Assembly: GCA_022360175.1 (NCBI GenBank)
Contig: JAKSDI010000242.1
Coordinates: forward strand, 1-51,835
Source of the DNA: Chitinophagales bacterium
Lineage (GTDB): Bacteria > Bacteroidota > Bacteroidia > Chitinophagales > Saprospiraceae
Length of the DNA stretch: 51,835 nt
Reading direction: 5' to 3'
The position numbers and the translations under genes are program-made. Under the pieces are notes generated by a model that was not told the origin of the DNA, ran no database searches, and worked only from the letters and a program-made list of their open reading frames with translations. This document shows, piece after piece, positions 35,436-45,300 of the stretch (position 1 is its first letter; each line of letters opens with the position of its first letter).

Positions 35436-35546
35436 ATGAAACGTATTTGCACAAAACTACACCTTGAGTATTTAGCTCTTCATTCCCTTTCTTGCGAAGT
35501 TATTATTATCGACACAACTGTACCAGCTCCAAAAGCTATACAGTAA
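35436..35546 (+). CDS. Peptide 1, member of a two-peptide family with EVIIIDTxVPA motif
   Basis: A 36-residue ORF, MKRICTKLHLEYLALHS then LSCEVIIIDTTVPAPKAIQ. An in-frame stop at 35406 leaves this ATG as the only normal start. The 11-residue core EVIIIDTTVPA recurs in peptide 2 (EVIIIDTVVPA), with one substitution but third-base changes in about half of the identical codons, which indicates selection on the protein. The N-terminal part is diverged, as in leader/core or signal-peptide precursors. It has two Cys and no standard Sec signal. It starts 51 bp after the helical-repeat gene and is probably co-transcribed with it. Possible roles are a signalling peptide or a modified-peptide precursor. 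Confidence 0.7.
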   Translation: MKRICTKLHLEYLALHSLSCEVIIIDTTVPAPKAIQ

Positions 35547-35587
35547 AGGTCTGGTTTGGTAACACCTATTAATTCATTTAAAACCCA

Positions 35588-35663
35588 GAAGTTGTTTAAT
35601 CCTTATTATCTGAATGAAAAGTGAGGTATTCGTCAGCAGAAATAGTAAGAATTAAACAACTTC
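35588..35663 (+). ncRNA. Structured RNA element downstream of peptide 1
   Basis: A 21-bp stem (35588-35608 with 35643-35663) has one C-A mismatch and one G-U pair and closes a 34-nt loop. No T-run follows, so it is not a simple terminator. It could protect the upstream mRNA, act as a regulatory hairpin, or belong to a small RNA ending at 36092. Confidence 0.5.
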
Positions 35664-35724
35664 GCCAATTAAATCGACACCATTATGTACAAAAAATATA
35701 CCTTTTACTGCATCATATTATCAA

Positions 35725-35756
35725 TCTGATGGGGACAATTCAGCTACTTTTGTCCT
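35725..35756 (+). repeat. tctgatggggac motif, copy 1
   Basis: The 12-mer tctgatggggac (35725-35736) recurs exactly at 36196-36207 and as tctgatagggac at 36902-36913. Here it starts a small inverted repeat, ggacaa (35733-35738) with ttgtcc (35750-35755). Confidence 0.5.
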
Positions 35757-36060
35757 TCCTTATCTTTTTTGAAAGAGCCATCTTTGTAGAGTAAATAAAG
35801 AACTTAAGTTTAATACAAAACATAGGCCGTATTCTATAAAACAACGTTTCATTGTACTATATGTACATGGAAGAATAATGGCTTCAATGTAATTTTCAAA
35901 CAGAAGAATCTATCTACATAACACCATTCACACGGGGTTGCTAATTTGAATTTATTGAGATTTAACTCCTGTGAAAGTAATTTTTGAGATGAAAAAATGA
36001 TTTGTGCAAGCAGTGTGTAGTGTGTTGCTTAATTCAGACGATTAGGCTGACACCCTATCC

Positions 36061-36092
36061 AAGCCCTTCCATTGTAGTGGAAGGGCTTTTTT
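36061..36092 (+). terminator. Strong Rho-independent terminator between the two peptide ORFs
   Basis: A perfect 11-bp stem (aagcccttcca, 36061-36071; tggaagggctt, 36078-36088), 6-nt loop and six T (36087-36092). It separates the receptor-like gene and peptide 1 from peptide 2 and the downstream operon. Confidence 0.9.
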
Positions 36093-36195
36093 ATTGTATA
36101 TAATGGTATATGATCTTCAATCAAATACATTTGAATATATTATATAAATACAGGAGTGGTAGTATAATGTGATGATTGATAGATTTTTGAGTATT

Positions 36196-36228
36196 TCTGA
36201 TGGGGACGCCATCTTGTTCTTTGTCTCC
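36196..36228 (+). repeat. tctgatggggac motif, copy 2
   Basis: An exact second copy of the 12-mer (36196-36207), 116 bp before peptide 2. It is followed by a partly complementary gtctcc (36223-36228). Confidence 0.5.
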
Positions 36229-36322
36229 TTAGTCCATGAGTTTCGCCTCTACATTTGTACATGTCAAGTTTATGTGATCAAAAGCATGAACTCAAAATTC
36301 GCTAATACAAATCAACTACATC

Positions 36323-36409
36323 ATGGACTACATCAACACCATTAACACTAGCTATTACCATGCAGCTAATGAAGTAATTATAATCGATACAGTAGTTCCT
36401 GCTGGTTAA
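36323..36409 (+). CDS. Peptide 2, member of a two-peptide family with EVIIIDTxVPA motif
   Basis: A 28-residue ORF, MDYINTINTSYYHAAN then EVIIIDTVVPAG. The in-frame stop at 36287 leaves ATG 36323 as the only likely start. The C-terminal core repeats that of peptide 1 with conserved residues but different third bases (gta/gtt, ata/att, gat/gac, gtt/gta, cct/cca). The core sits right at the C-terminus, as in many secreted pheromones or Gly-ended leaders. It lies 20 bp before the Cys-rich protein gene, so it should be on the same mRNA as the membrane protein and the giant surface protein. Confidence 0.7.
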   Translation: MDYINTINTSYYHAANEVIIIDTVVPAG

Positions 36410-36429
36410 AACAAAGAAAAAAATACAAA

Positions 36430-36900
36430 ATGGAAGTGACCCCCTTTTCCTTAATAGGACACAACCTTAATCAGGTTATAGAATCTACGAACTACCGTTT
36501 CAAGCAAAGTTGCAAAACCATTATAAATGCAGAACTGATAATTGGCAGATTAAGTGCCAACTGTAAAGGAAATGGTATTTGCAAGATGCTGCCAATAGAC
36601 AATTTAATCGCAAAATCTAAATGTAGTGCTATAAAATGTACCCTTATCAAAAAAGGGGACAATCAATTAAATGCTGTGTTTTTTGCCCAATCTTGTTGCT
36701 CAAGGATTCGTCAAAAAGTGTTTGCTAATAATAGCTTCATTATTGAAGAACCCTTCTTCTTACCGGATTGGGTGAAAACAGCATTATCCTACAAGAATGA
36801 TAATATGATGATGATACCAATAGGTGTTTATCCAATCATCAAGCTTGGGGAGTATACATTGATCCGCTTTGAATTACATAATAGCATACACGGAAAATAA
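36430..36900 (+). CDS. Cys-rich 156-residue protein of the peptide locus
   Basis: A soluble protein without signal peptide. Seven Cys are present: C28, C45, C51, C65, C70, C89 and C90, spaced C-x5-C-x13-C-x4-C-x18-CC in the second to last of them. Such spacing can hold a zinc or an iron-sulfur cluster. The C-terminus is beta-rich (IIEEPFFLPDWVK, IPIGVYPIIKLGEYTLIRF). I do not recognise it. It lies 20 bp after peptide 2 and 106 bp before the membrane protein gene. It might process, modify or sense the peptide. Confidence 0.65.
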   Translation: MEVTPFSLIGHNLNQVIESTNYRFKQSCKTIINAELIIGRLSANCKGNGICKMLPIDNLIAKSKCSAIKCTLIKKGDNQLNAVFFAQSCCSRIRQKVFANNSFIIEEPFFLPDWVKTALSYKNDNMMMIPIGVYPIIKLGEYTLIRFELHNSIHGK

Positions 36901-36901
36901 A

Positions 36902-36932
36902 TCTGATAGGGACAGCACAAACAATTGTGTCT
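36902..36932 (+). repeat. tctgat(a/g)gggac motif, copy 3
   Basis: tctgatagggac (36902-36913) begins one base after the stop codon of the Cys-rich protein gene and is followed by a weak inverted repeat (gaca ... tgtc). It differs from the other two copies by one base. Confidence 0.4.
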
Positions 36933-37006
36933 GCTATGCTGGTAACCTATTGATTTAGCTTTGAACCTGAAATAAAAGAGTTCATTATCAAACAAACCAG
37001 AATGCC

Positions 37007-39301
37007 ATGGTGAAAGATCCAACTGTCGTACAAATCAATACCAAAGTCGCAGTATACCCTTATTTAGTACTGCTACTCGCTTCTTTCCTGGAAGGAGGAA
37101 CGGTTATGGTTATTGAGTTATTGGGCGCTAAAATTGTTGCTCCCTACTATGGAACATCTCTATATGTTTGGGCTTCTGTATTAGGCGTTACGATAGGTGC
37201 TCTGGCAGTAGGTTATTTTCTTGGTGGCAGGCTTTCTAAGCATAGTGATAATGCAAAAAAACTATACTTGCTCTTTGGACTGGGAGCGGCTTTCACCTTT
37301 ATGCTACCTTTTACAGCTGAATTTCTGCTCCCTCTAACATTCTCATTAAACTTACAGCTTGGCGTTACACTAGCCTTGCTCTTATATCTTTTTCCTCCAG
37401 TCATGTGCATGGGGGCTATTTCACCTGTAATCATACAAATGTTATATAATTTCAATAGGGGAGCTGGGCGTTCCACTGGTTGGGTCTATGCGATCTCTAC
37501 TTGCGGAGGTATATTAGCTACTTTGTTGACAAGTTTTTATTGGATTCCCTCGATAGGCATTTTTAATACAACGATGATTGCAGGGAGCATATTAGCTATT
37601 ACGGCTTTTGTTGTTTTTTATAATAGAAAGCAATTTAAAGTCAAAGTATTCCTGCCAGGTATAATTCCCCTAAAAAACAAATCATATAAAACGCAAAAGA
37701 TAACAAAAGCAAGCACTCTACCGGTTGCTCTGTTGTTAACTATTTCCTTTCTGGAAGGTGGTGCGTTGATGATTGCTGAATTACTTGGTGCAAAGATTAC
37801 AGCTCCCTACTATGGTTCTTCGCTTTATGTATGGGGGGCTGTGTTGGCAGTTACGCTCTCTGCTCTTGCTTTAGGGTATTACGTTGGAGGGTATATTTCC
37901 AATAAGAAAAACCTGGAACGCAATCTTTTTATCCTGTTAATGATAGGAGCGTTTTTGACTGCGATTGGCCCCTTAGTAGGGCCCACTATTTTAATGAACA
38001 CCGATTTTTTGGGAGTACAATTAGGTGCTCTGGTATCTGTAGTTTGTTACTTATTTCCACCTGTTGTTTGCATGGGAATGGTATCTCCAATCATCACCCA
38101 GCTAATTAGCCCTAAAATCAAAACTGGCCAAGCAGCCGGTACTGTTTATGCAATCTCCACAGTAGGAGGTATTTTGGCAACCTTTCTTAGCGGTTTCTTA
38201 TTAATCCCGACCCTTGGTATTAAAACAATGGCTTTCCTCACGGGAGGGCTTTTAGGCCTTTTAGCTATAGTTTACTTCACATACCGTAAAAAATATAGCT
38301 TGGCCATGCTCGGCCTGGTATTTGCTTTAGTCACCGTCATCCTATTGCCGAGATCAAAGGAAAGTGATACAACAAGAGTGGTTTATAATTCCACGGGTAT
38401 TCTTGGTGAATGGACAATCCTGGATTTTGGTCAGTGGAAAGTAGAAAACAATGGTCAGATAGAACGAAAACTACTATTGAATGGGATTGACCAAACTTAT
38501 ACACAGATTGATTTTGAGCCACTATCCCTGTGGAGGTATCCCCATAAAATTGCTGCATACTCTAGTATGAAACCTAAGGGGTCTAAAGCGCTATTGTTGG
38601 GCATGGGAGGGGGAAGTATTGCCTTTGAATTACTGGCAATGGAGATGGATTTAGATATTGTAGAGTTAGATCCACGTGTAAAACATATTGCAGAAACCTA
38701 CTTCAATTATAAGCCTGAATCATCAGATTTATACATAGACGATGCTCGTCATTTTATCCGGACAACTAGTGAGAAATATGATATAGTCATATTAGACCTG
38801 GTACTTGGAGAGGTTCAACCAGCTCATGTCTTCTCAATGGAAGGATTTGCTGACCTCAAAAAGATTATTAAAAAAGATGCTTTCGTTATCATCAATTTTC
38901 AGGGTAATATTTACGACCCGAGATACTCTATTGGCCCTCGTTCAATCTATAAGACACTAGAAGCTTCAGGTTTTAACGTAAGTCTCTATTCTCCTCCCCC
39001 CACAGAAGCGGTAAAGAAAAGCCTGACGAAAGATATATTCTTCATAGCCTCCCAGGTAGAGCATGACTACAAACACCTCATGCAAAATCTCAGATATAAT
39101 GATTGGTTCCCCTATGATGATTTCTACTACGATGATCTGATTCGGGAGGTGGAATTCTCACTGGAAGATGCACATGTCCTGGTCGATGATAAGCCAATGC
39201 TGGAATTGCTTACCGCTCCTACAATACTGAAATGGAGGCAAAATAAGGTCCAGCAAAATATCAAGCGCATGATGAAAGAGGGGATTCCTATATATGATTA
39301 A
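37007..39301 (+). CDS. Spermidine-synthase-like membrane protein with duplicated membrane domain
   Basis: A 764-residue protein. Two homologous six-helix membrane units lie in tandem: about 17-205 (SFLEGGTVMVIELLGAKI, APYYGTSLYVW, FPPVMCMGAISP, YAISTCGGILATLL) and about 235-430 (SFLEGGALMIAELLGAKI, APYYGSSLYVW, FPPVVCMGMVSP, YAISTVGGILATFL). A SAM-dependent/spermidine-synthase-type domain follows (about 470-740: LLLGMGGGSIAFELL, IVELDPRV, YIDDARHFI). The catalytic D-x-x-D of polyamine synthases is replaced (IVILDLVLGE), so true spermidine synthesis is doubtful. Fused membrane/spermidine-synthase proteins normally have one membrane unit. Its stop overlaps the next start (TAATG), so the giant protein is translationally coupled to it. 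Confidence 0.85.
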   Translation: MVKDPTVVQINTKVAVYPYLVLLLASFLEGGTVMVIELLGAKIVAPYYGTSLYVWASVLGVTIGALAVGYFLGGRLSKHSDNAKKLYLLFGLGAAFTFMLPFTAEFLLPLTFSLNLQLGVTLALLLYLFPPVMCMGAISPVIIQMLYNFNRGAGRSTGWVYAISTCGGILATLLTSFYWIPSIGIFNTTMIAGSILAITAFVVFYNRKQFKVKVFLPGIIPLKNKSYKTQKITKASTLPVALLLTISFLEGGALMIAELLGAKITAPYYGSSLYVWGAVLAVTLSALALGYYVGGYISNKKNLERNLFILLMIGAFLTAIGPLVGPTILMNTDFLGVQLGALVSVVCYLFPPVVCMGMVSPIITQLISPKIKTGQAAGTVYAISTVGGILATFLSGFLLIPTLGIKTMAFLTGGLLGLLAIVYFTYRKKYSLAMLGLVFALVTVILLPRSKESDTTRVVYNSTGILGEWTILDFGQWKVENNGQIERKLLLNGIDQTYTQIDFEPLSLWRYPHKIAAYSSMKPKGSKALLLGMGGGSIAFELLAMEMDLDIVELDPRVKHIAETYFNYKPESSDLYIDDARHFIRTTSEKYDIVILDLVLGEVQPAHVFSMEGFADLKKIIKKDAFVIINFQGNIYDPRYSIGPRSIYKTLEASGFNVSLYSPPPTEAVKKSLTKDIFFIASQVEHDYKHLMQNLRYNDWFPYDDFYYDDLIREVEFSLEDAHVLVDDKPMLELLTAPTILKWRQNKVQQNIKRMMKEGIPIYD

Positions 39302-42300
39302 TGAAATGTAGAGGAAATATGAAGCACGATCTACAAAAGAACAAATTCGAAGCCAGTAAGCTTCATCAGCAACATAACCCTCAGAAAGGAGCACACCTCC
39401 CTGATGAGAAAAATAATGTACAGAAACAAATTGATAATCTCTTAAAGTATACTTCTTACACCATGAAAAGGCTACAACACCCACCCGCTAGGTATTATCT
39501 GGGAAAACGATTATTTTCTAAGATACAGGCCTTAGCAAATAGATTGGGTATTAAATTTTTGAAAAAAAGATTAATACCGGGAACTGCATTTTTTTCTTTT
39601 CTCATTCCAGTCTTATTCCTTTTACTGGGGTGGAGTGGGCAGAATGATAATAATAAGCCTGATCCTGAAATAGTTGAAACTGAATCCGAACGAGTCGTAA
39701 GGTACTTCGGGCAGGCTCATCCTCAGCTGAGTAAAGAACCTGTTGACTGGAATCTAGATTTACAACCTAGTCAGGCCGGTGCAATGACAACTAATGAAAC
39801 ATTGCCTGCAGGGACTCTTATTATAGCAATGGATGGAGCACTGCAGGATAATAGTGAGAATCGGGTACGTCAAGCTTATGGTCTTGCGATACATCTGTTG
39901 CATGCAGATATACCGCTAAAGTGGATTATAGATCCTAATAAAACCAATCGAACAGCTATCGATTTTAGCGCTTCTGCTCGTCAGGCTTATCCAAGTGTTG
40001 GTAGTTTTGCAAATCGCAACTTCCGTACTGGTCCTATTGCGATTTTTCCAGGCTTTGAAGCACAGGCACAATCGGTAATCAATAGCTTCGGAAATAGTAT
40101 TAGAGTTTATGAATTGCAAAATGCTACTACTGTCCCAGTACATTCAGATCTTACACATAAGCCATTTGTATTTGTTGAGGAAGATCAAAACCCGGATATT
40201 CATACTGGTATTTTGAGTGCTGCAGGCCTAACAGAAGATGCAAATGGGGCAGTAGGGGGAATAACAGGCCACTATCAAGAAGGCGACCTTACTACCATAA
40301 ATGTTAATTCTTGTGTAACGATCATCACCGTACCCCATAATGATAACATCAGTACCGCTCAGGTAAATGCAGTAAAAGATTTCACCCGTAACGGAGGTAA
40401 CTTTTTTGCACAGTGTGCCGGTGTACGTGGTTTTCAGGGCTTGGCAAATGCTAGTGTAAGGGTTTTTACCAACGCTGGTTTTGTAGACGAACCCGGACTG
40501 GGGACTTTCCTATACGATAACCCTCAGGAGCCATCGGCTCAGTTTGAGGGCACTATCGAGGATGAAGGAGGTTCTTTGGAAGATTTTGCTTTTAACACAG
40601 ATCCTCCTGGAGGTACCCGTATTGTACACGATAGTGACAATGATTTTAAAGCTTATGCTGGTCGTATTGATGGTTTTAACTCTGCTACAGGAGGGTATGT
40701 CCATTACCTCGGTGGCCACAATCATGACGGTGATATTGATGCTGATAGATTTTATCTTAATGCTGTTCTGCGCTCTGCTACACGCCCCTCTGGTTGTGGT
40801 TTAACAATCGCAACTGTGAATGCAGTAGATGATGCAGGAGTAGTGGATTGTGGTACAGGCTTTATTGATATCGATGTCCTTAATAATGACATGGATTTGA
40901 CCAATAATCCTCCATTGACCATCCAAAATTTAAATAATACAACTCCAGGTTTGGGTACCTTTACTGTAGTGAGTGGACAGGTGCGCTTTACACCTAATTA
41001 TAGTGGTGCCTGGTCAGGTCCAGCAATTGCTACCTACGAGGCTTGTAATAATAATAATTTATGTGATCAAGCCACAATCACCGTTTCTTCTTCAGCGGGC
41101 GATGACATTGTCATTGGAGGTACGGTCTTTGAAGACCTTAACTCTGATGGTAACCTCGATGGTGGTGAGCCTGGCGATGGTGGTGTAAATGTCTTTTTAT
41201 ACGAAGACAACAGCCCAATGAATGGTATGCCAGATGGCCCCGCAATTCAAACAGCCACTACTGACGGCAGCGGGGAATATTCATTTAATGTAAATAACCT
41301 GGTTTTCTCTCAAAACTTCATGTACAATCAACGCACTGGTGCCAGTAGTAATGATGCCGTGGAAGAAGTTGGTGGCAAAGGTGATGGAGATGTCAGTATT
41401 ACTGACGATGAAGTGCCAATAGGTTCTGCTGATGCTTTAACCGGACTTAGATTTACGGGACTGAATATTCCTGCCAACTCTACAATCAATAGTGCTTTTA
41501 TGTACTTCGATATTGGAGATCAAGGCAAAGGAGACTCTGGTACAGGTGGTGCTGTGACGATCGAAGCGCAAAATAGTAGCAACCCACCAGCTTTTACAAC
41601 AGCAGACAATAATATTTCTAATAGAACCACAACCGCAAGCTCCGTCAACTGGACCATCGGTGCGTGGAACGATAATACTTCAAATAATATATCAGCAAAT
41701 ATTGCTACCCTTGTTCAGGAGGTAGTCGATAATAATAGTGGTTGTAACGACCTGGCAGTAATCATAACCAATACAGATGTAGATGGTTATCCGGCTATAG
41801 CTCACGATGATATACCCAGTCAGGCACCACGACTTGTTGTAGATTACGATGCTCCCGGAGGTGGGCCCTACCACTTTATTGTAGAAGTAGATCAAAGTGA
41901 TCTTCCTGCCTCCTCCTCATTGACGACTCCTGGTTCTTATTCGCTCACTGCTTCCTCAGAAGGCACACTCTTCTGCGATACAGATTTCGGATATGAATTT
42001 ATCTGCCCCGATCCACCCGATGCCGGTAGCGACGGAGCCATTACGATCTGTGAAGGATCCGTCACACCTGTGAATCTATTTGATATCATCAGTGGAGAAG
42101 ACCCTGGGGGGACATGGACGGAGTCTACCTCTTCAGGAGTGACTATAGGAGCTGGTACAGCTATTGATTTTAGCAATGTATCACCTGGCACTTATACATT
42201 TACTTATACCGTGTCGGCGGCTAATTGCCCAACGGATATGTCTACAGCTACAATCACTGTAGAAAATGCACTTGATCCTGGTACCAATGGCACCATTGAT

Positions 42301-45300
42301 ATCTGTGAAGGCGAAACAGTGACTACGACTGAGTTGTTTAATGCACTCGGCGGATCACCAGATGCTGGTGGTACCTGGAGCCCCGCTCCAGCAGGAGGTG
42401 GTACTTATACCTATACCCATGCCGCTACCGCTAATTGCCCTGCTGCCAGTTCACAAGTAGTGGTAACAGAGCAAAGTGCTCCTAATGCTGGTACAAATGG
42501 AACCCTAACAATTTGTGAAGGGGAGACCGTGACTACTGCAGAATTATTCAGCAGTTTAGGAGGAAGCCCCGATGCTGGTGGAAGTTGGTCCCCTGCTTTA
42601 GCTGGTGCTGGTACCTATACTTATACGGTAAATGGCGCACCAAACTGTCCAAACGCAACGGCACAGGTAGTTGTCTCAGAGCAAGCTGCCCCAGATGCTG
42701 GTGCAAATGGAACCCTAACAATTTGTGAAGGGGAGACCGTGACTACAGCGGAATTATTCAGCAGCTTAGGAGGAAGCCCCGATGCTGGTGGTACGTGGTC
42801 CCCTGCCCTTGCTGGTGCTGGCACTTATACTTATACTGTAAGTGGCGCACCAAACTGTCCAAATGCAACGGCGCAAGTAGTTGTTTCAGAGCAGCCAGCC
42901 CCAGATGCCGGTATTAATGGAGCCTTAATGATATGCGAAGGAGAGACAGTAACTACAGCAGAATTGTTCAGCAGCTTAGGAGGAAGCCCCGATCTTGGTG
43001 GAAGTTGGTCCCCTGCTTTAGCTGGTGCTGGTACCTATACTTATACTGTAAGCGGAGCACCTGACTGTCCAAATGCAACGGCACAAGTAGTTGTTACAGA
43101 GCAGCCAGCTCCAGATGCTGGTACAAATGGAACCTTAACGATCTGTGAAGGGGAGACCGTGACTACAGCGGAATTGTTCAGCAGCTTAGGAGGAAGCCCG
43201 GATGTTGGCGGAAGCTGGTCCCCTGCTCTTGCTGGTGCTGGTACCTATACCTATACAGTGAGTGGCGCACCAAACTGTCCAAATGCGACCGCGCAGGTAG
43301 TTGTTTCTGAAGAGCCAGCACTTGATCCAGGTGCCAATGGTACGCTAACGATTTGCGAAGGAGAAATAAGCCCCGTAAACCTATTCTCCATCATCACTGG
43401 TGAAGATGCTGGCGGTAGTTGGACTGAAACATCTATGTCAAGCTCTGGCGTGACAATAAGCCTTGGTACAGCTATTGATTTTAGTGCAGTAATTCCTGGT
43501 ACATATGAGTATACTTATACACATGCCGCAACAGCAAATTGTCCAGCGGTAAGTTCTACTGCAACCATTACTGTAACGGATCAGTTGGAAGCCGGTGCTG
43601 ATAACAGTACGGAATTCTGTGAAGGCGGTGGTGCTAATACCAACCTTACAGCTTTATTGAGTGGAGCAGATGCAGGTGGTACATGGATGCAAACAGGAGG
43701 GACAACAATATTGATTATTGCTAATCCATCAGATGTTGATTTTAGCAATGCAATACCAGATACCTATACTTTTACATATACACATGTTGCTAATGGCGCA
43801 TGCCCACAAGATCAGGCAGTGATTACAGTCACCGTAACTGATCAATTGGAAGCAGGCGCTGACAATAGCGATGAGTTATGTGAAGGTAGTGGAGCCAACT
43901 TCAATTTAGCAGGCTTATTATCAGGAGCAGATGCAGGTGGCGTATGGATGCAAACGAGTGGTGCCAGTTTTATCAATCTGGCTAATCCATCAGATGTGGA
44001 CTTCAGTAGCGCCATACCATCTACCTATGTTTTTACATATACGCATCTAGCTTCTGGATCCTGCCTTCAGGATCAGTCAACTATTACAGTAGTTGTTACC
44101 CCTCAATTAGAAGCAGGCTCGAATAATAATGATGCACTTTGTGAAGGAGAAGGCGCTAATTATAATCTGAATAGTTTATTGATTGGAGCAGATGCAGGCG
44201 GTATATGGATGCAGACTGGTGGTGCTAGCTTTATTAATCTCGGAAATCCATCAAATGTGGACTTCAGTAGTGCTACGCCTTCTATATATACCTTTACCTA
44301 TACCCATCCAGTGAATGGTTCATGTGTTCAAGATCAGGCAAGCTTTACTATCACTATAGAAGATAGATTGGAAGCAGGGACAAACGGAACCCTAAATATT
44401 TGTACAGGCGAGACAGTAACTGAAGCAGCATTATTCGCTTCTCTTGGTGGTTCTCCAGACCCTGGTGGCGTATGGACACCCGCTTTGGCTGGAGCCGGTA
44501 CTTATACGTATACCCATACAGCAACAGCCAATTGCCCTGCTTCGAGTGCACAGGTAGTCGTTTCAGAAACGCCAGGCCTTGATGCCGGAACTAATGGTAC
44601 TTTGACCATATGCCAGGGAGAGACCGTAACAGAAATGCAACTATTTAATGCATTAGGTGGAACACCGGATGCCGGTGGTATCTGGACACCAGCTCTTGCA
44701 GGCGCTGGTACCTATACATACACCCACCCAGCTGTAGGTGTTTGCCCTGAATCAAGTGCCCAAGTGGTGGTAACTGAAGAAGTTTGTTGTCCAGATGCCC
44801 CGATAGCTAGTATAGGGGAAGTAAGCTGTGTAAATGGAAGTACCTATGAGTATAGCTTTACAATATCCCCTGGTGCTACCGCAGAAAGTGCAAATGGCAC
44901 AATCAATGGCAACACCGTAACAGTAGCGGTAGGCACAGATGATGTCTTAACAGTATACAATCAGGTAAATTGTGATGAGGTAACTTTGAGTGTAACAAGC
45001 CCTGCGAACTGTAACATCATGTGTGAGCAGCCCGACCTAACATTAGGTAATAGCATATGTAATGGCGCAACTTATTCAGTAGCCTTTACAGAGACGACTG
45101 GCGCTACGCTTACAACTGCCCCCGGTAGTTATACCATTACAGGTAATGTAGTTAGTGGAATTCCAGTCGGTACAGGCCTACTGCTTACCGCGACCAATCC
45201 AAATGATGGTGCATGTGCAATCACAGTGTCGGCAGCGAGCCCGGATGATTGTGGCGACCCATGTCCTGATGAGTTGATCTCCGTGAGTGCTTTAGGCGAA

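Larger units (their letters stand above)
35385..36429. other. Peptide-coding and structured non-coding region
   Basis: About 1 kb between larger genes. It holds peptide ORF 1 (35436-35546), a 76-nt hairpin (35588-35663), two copies of tctgatggggac, a strong terminator (36061-36092) and peptide ORF 2 (36323-36409). The 35664-36060 part shows no convincing gene. Confidence 0.65.

Noticed and set aside
37007-39301. Genuine spermidine synthase
   Set aside because: The SAM-type binding motifs are present, but the conserved catalytic Asp pair of polyamine synthases is missing and the protein is mostly membrane-embedded.
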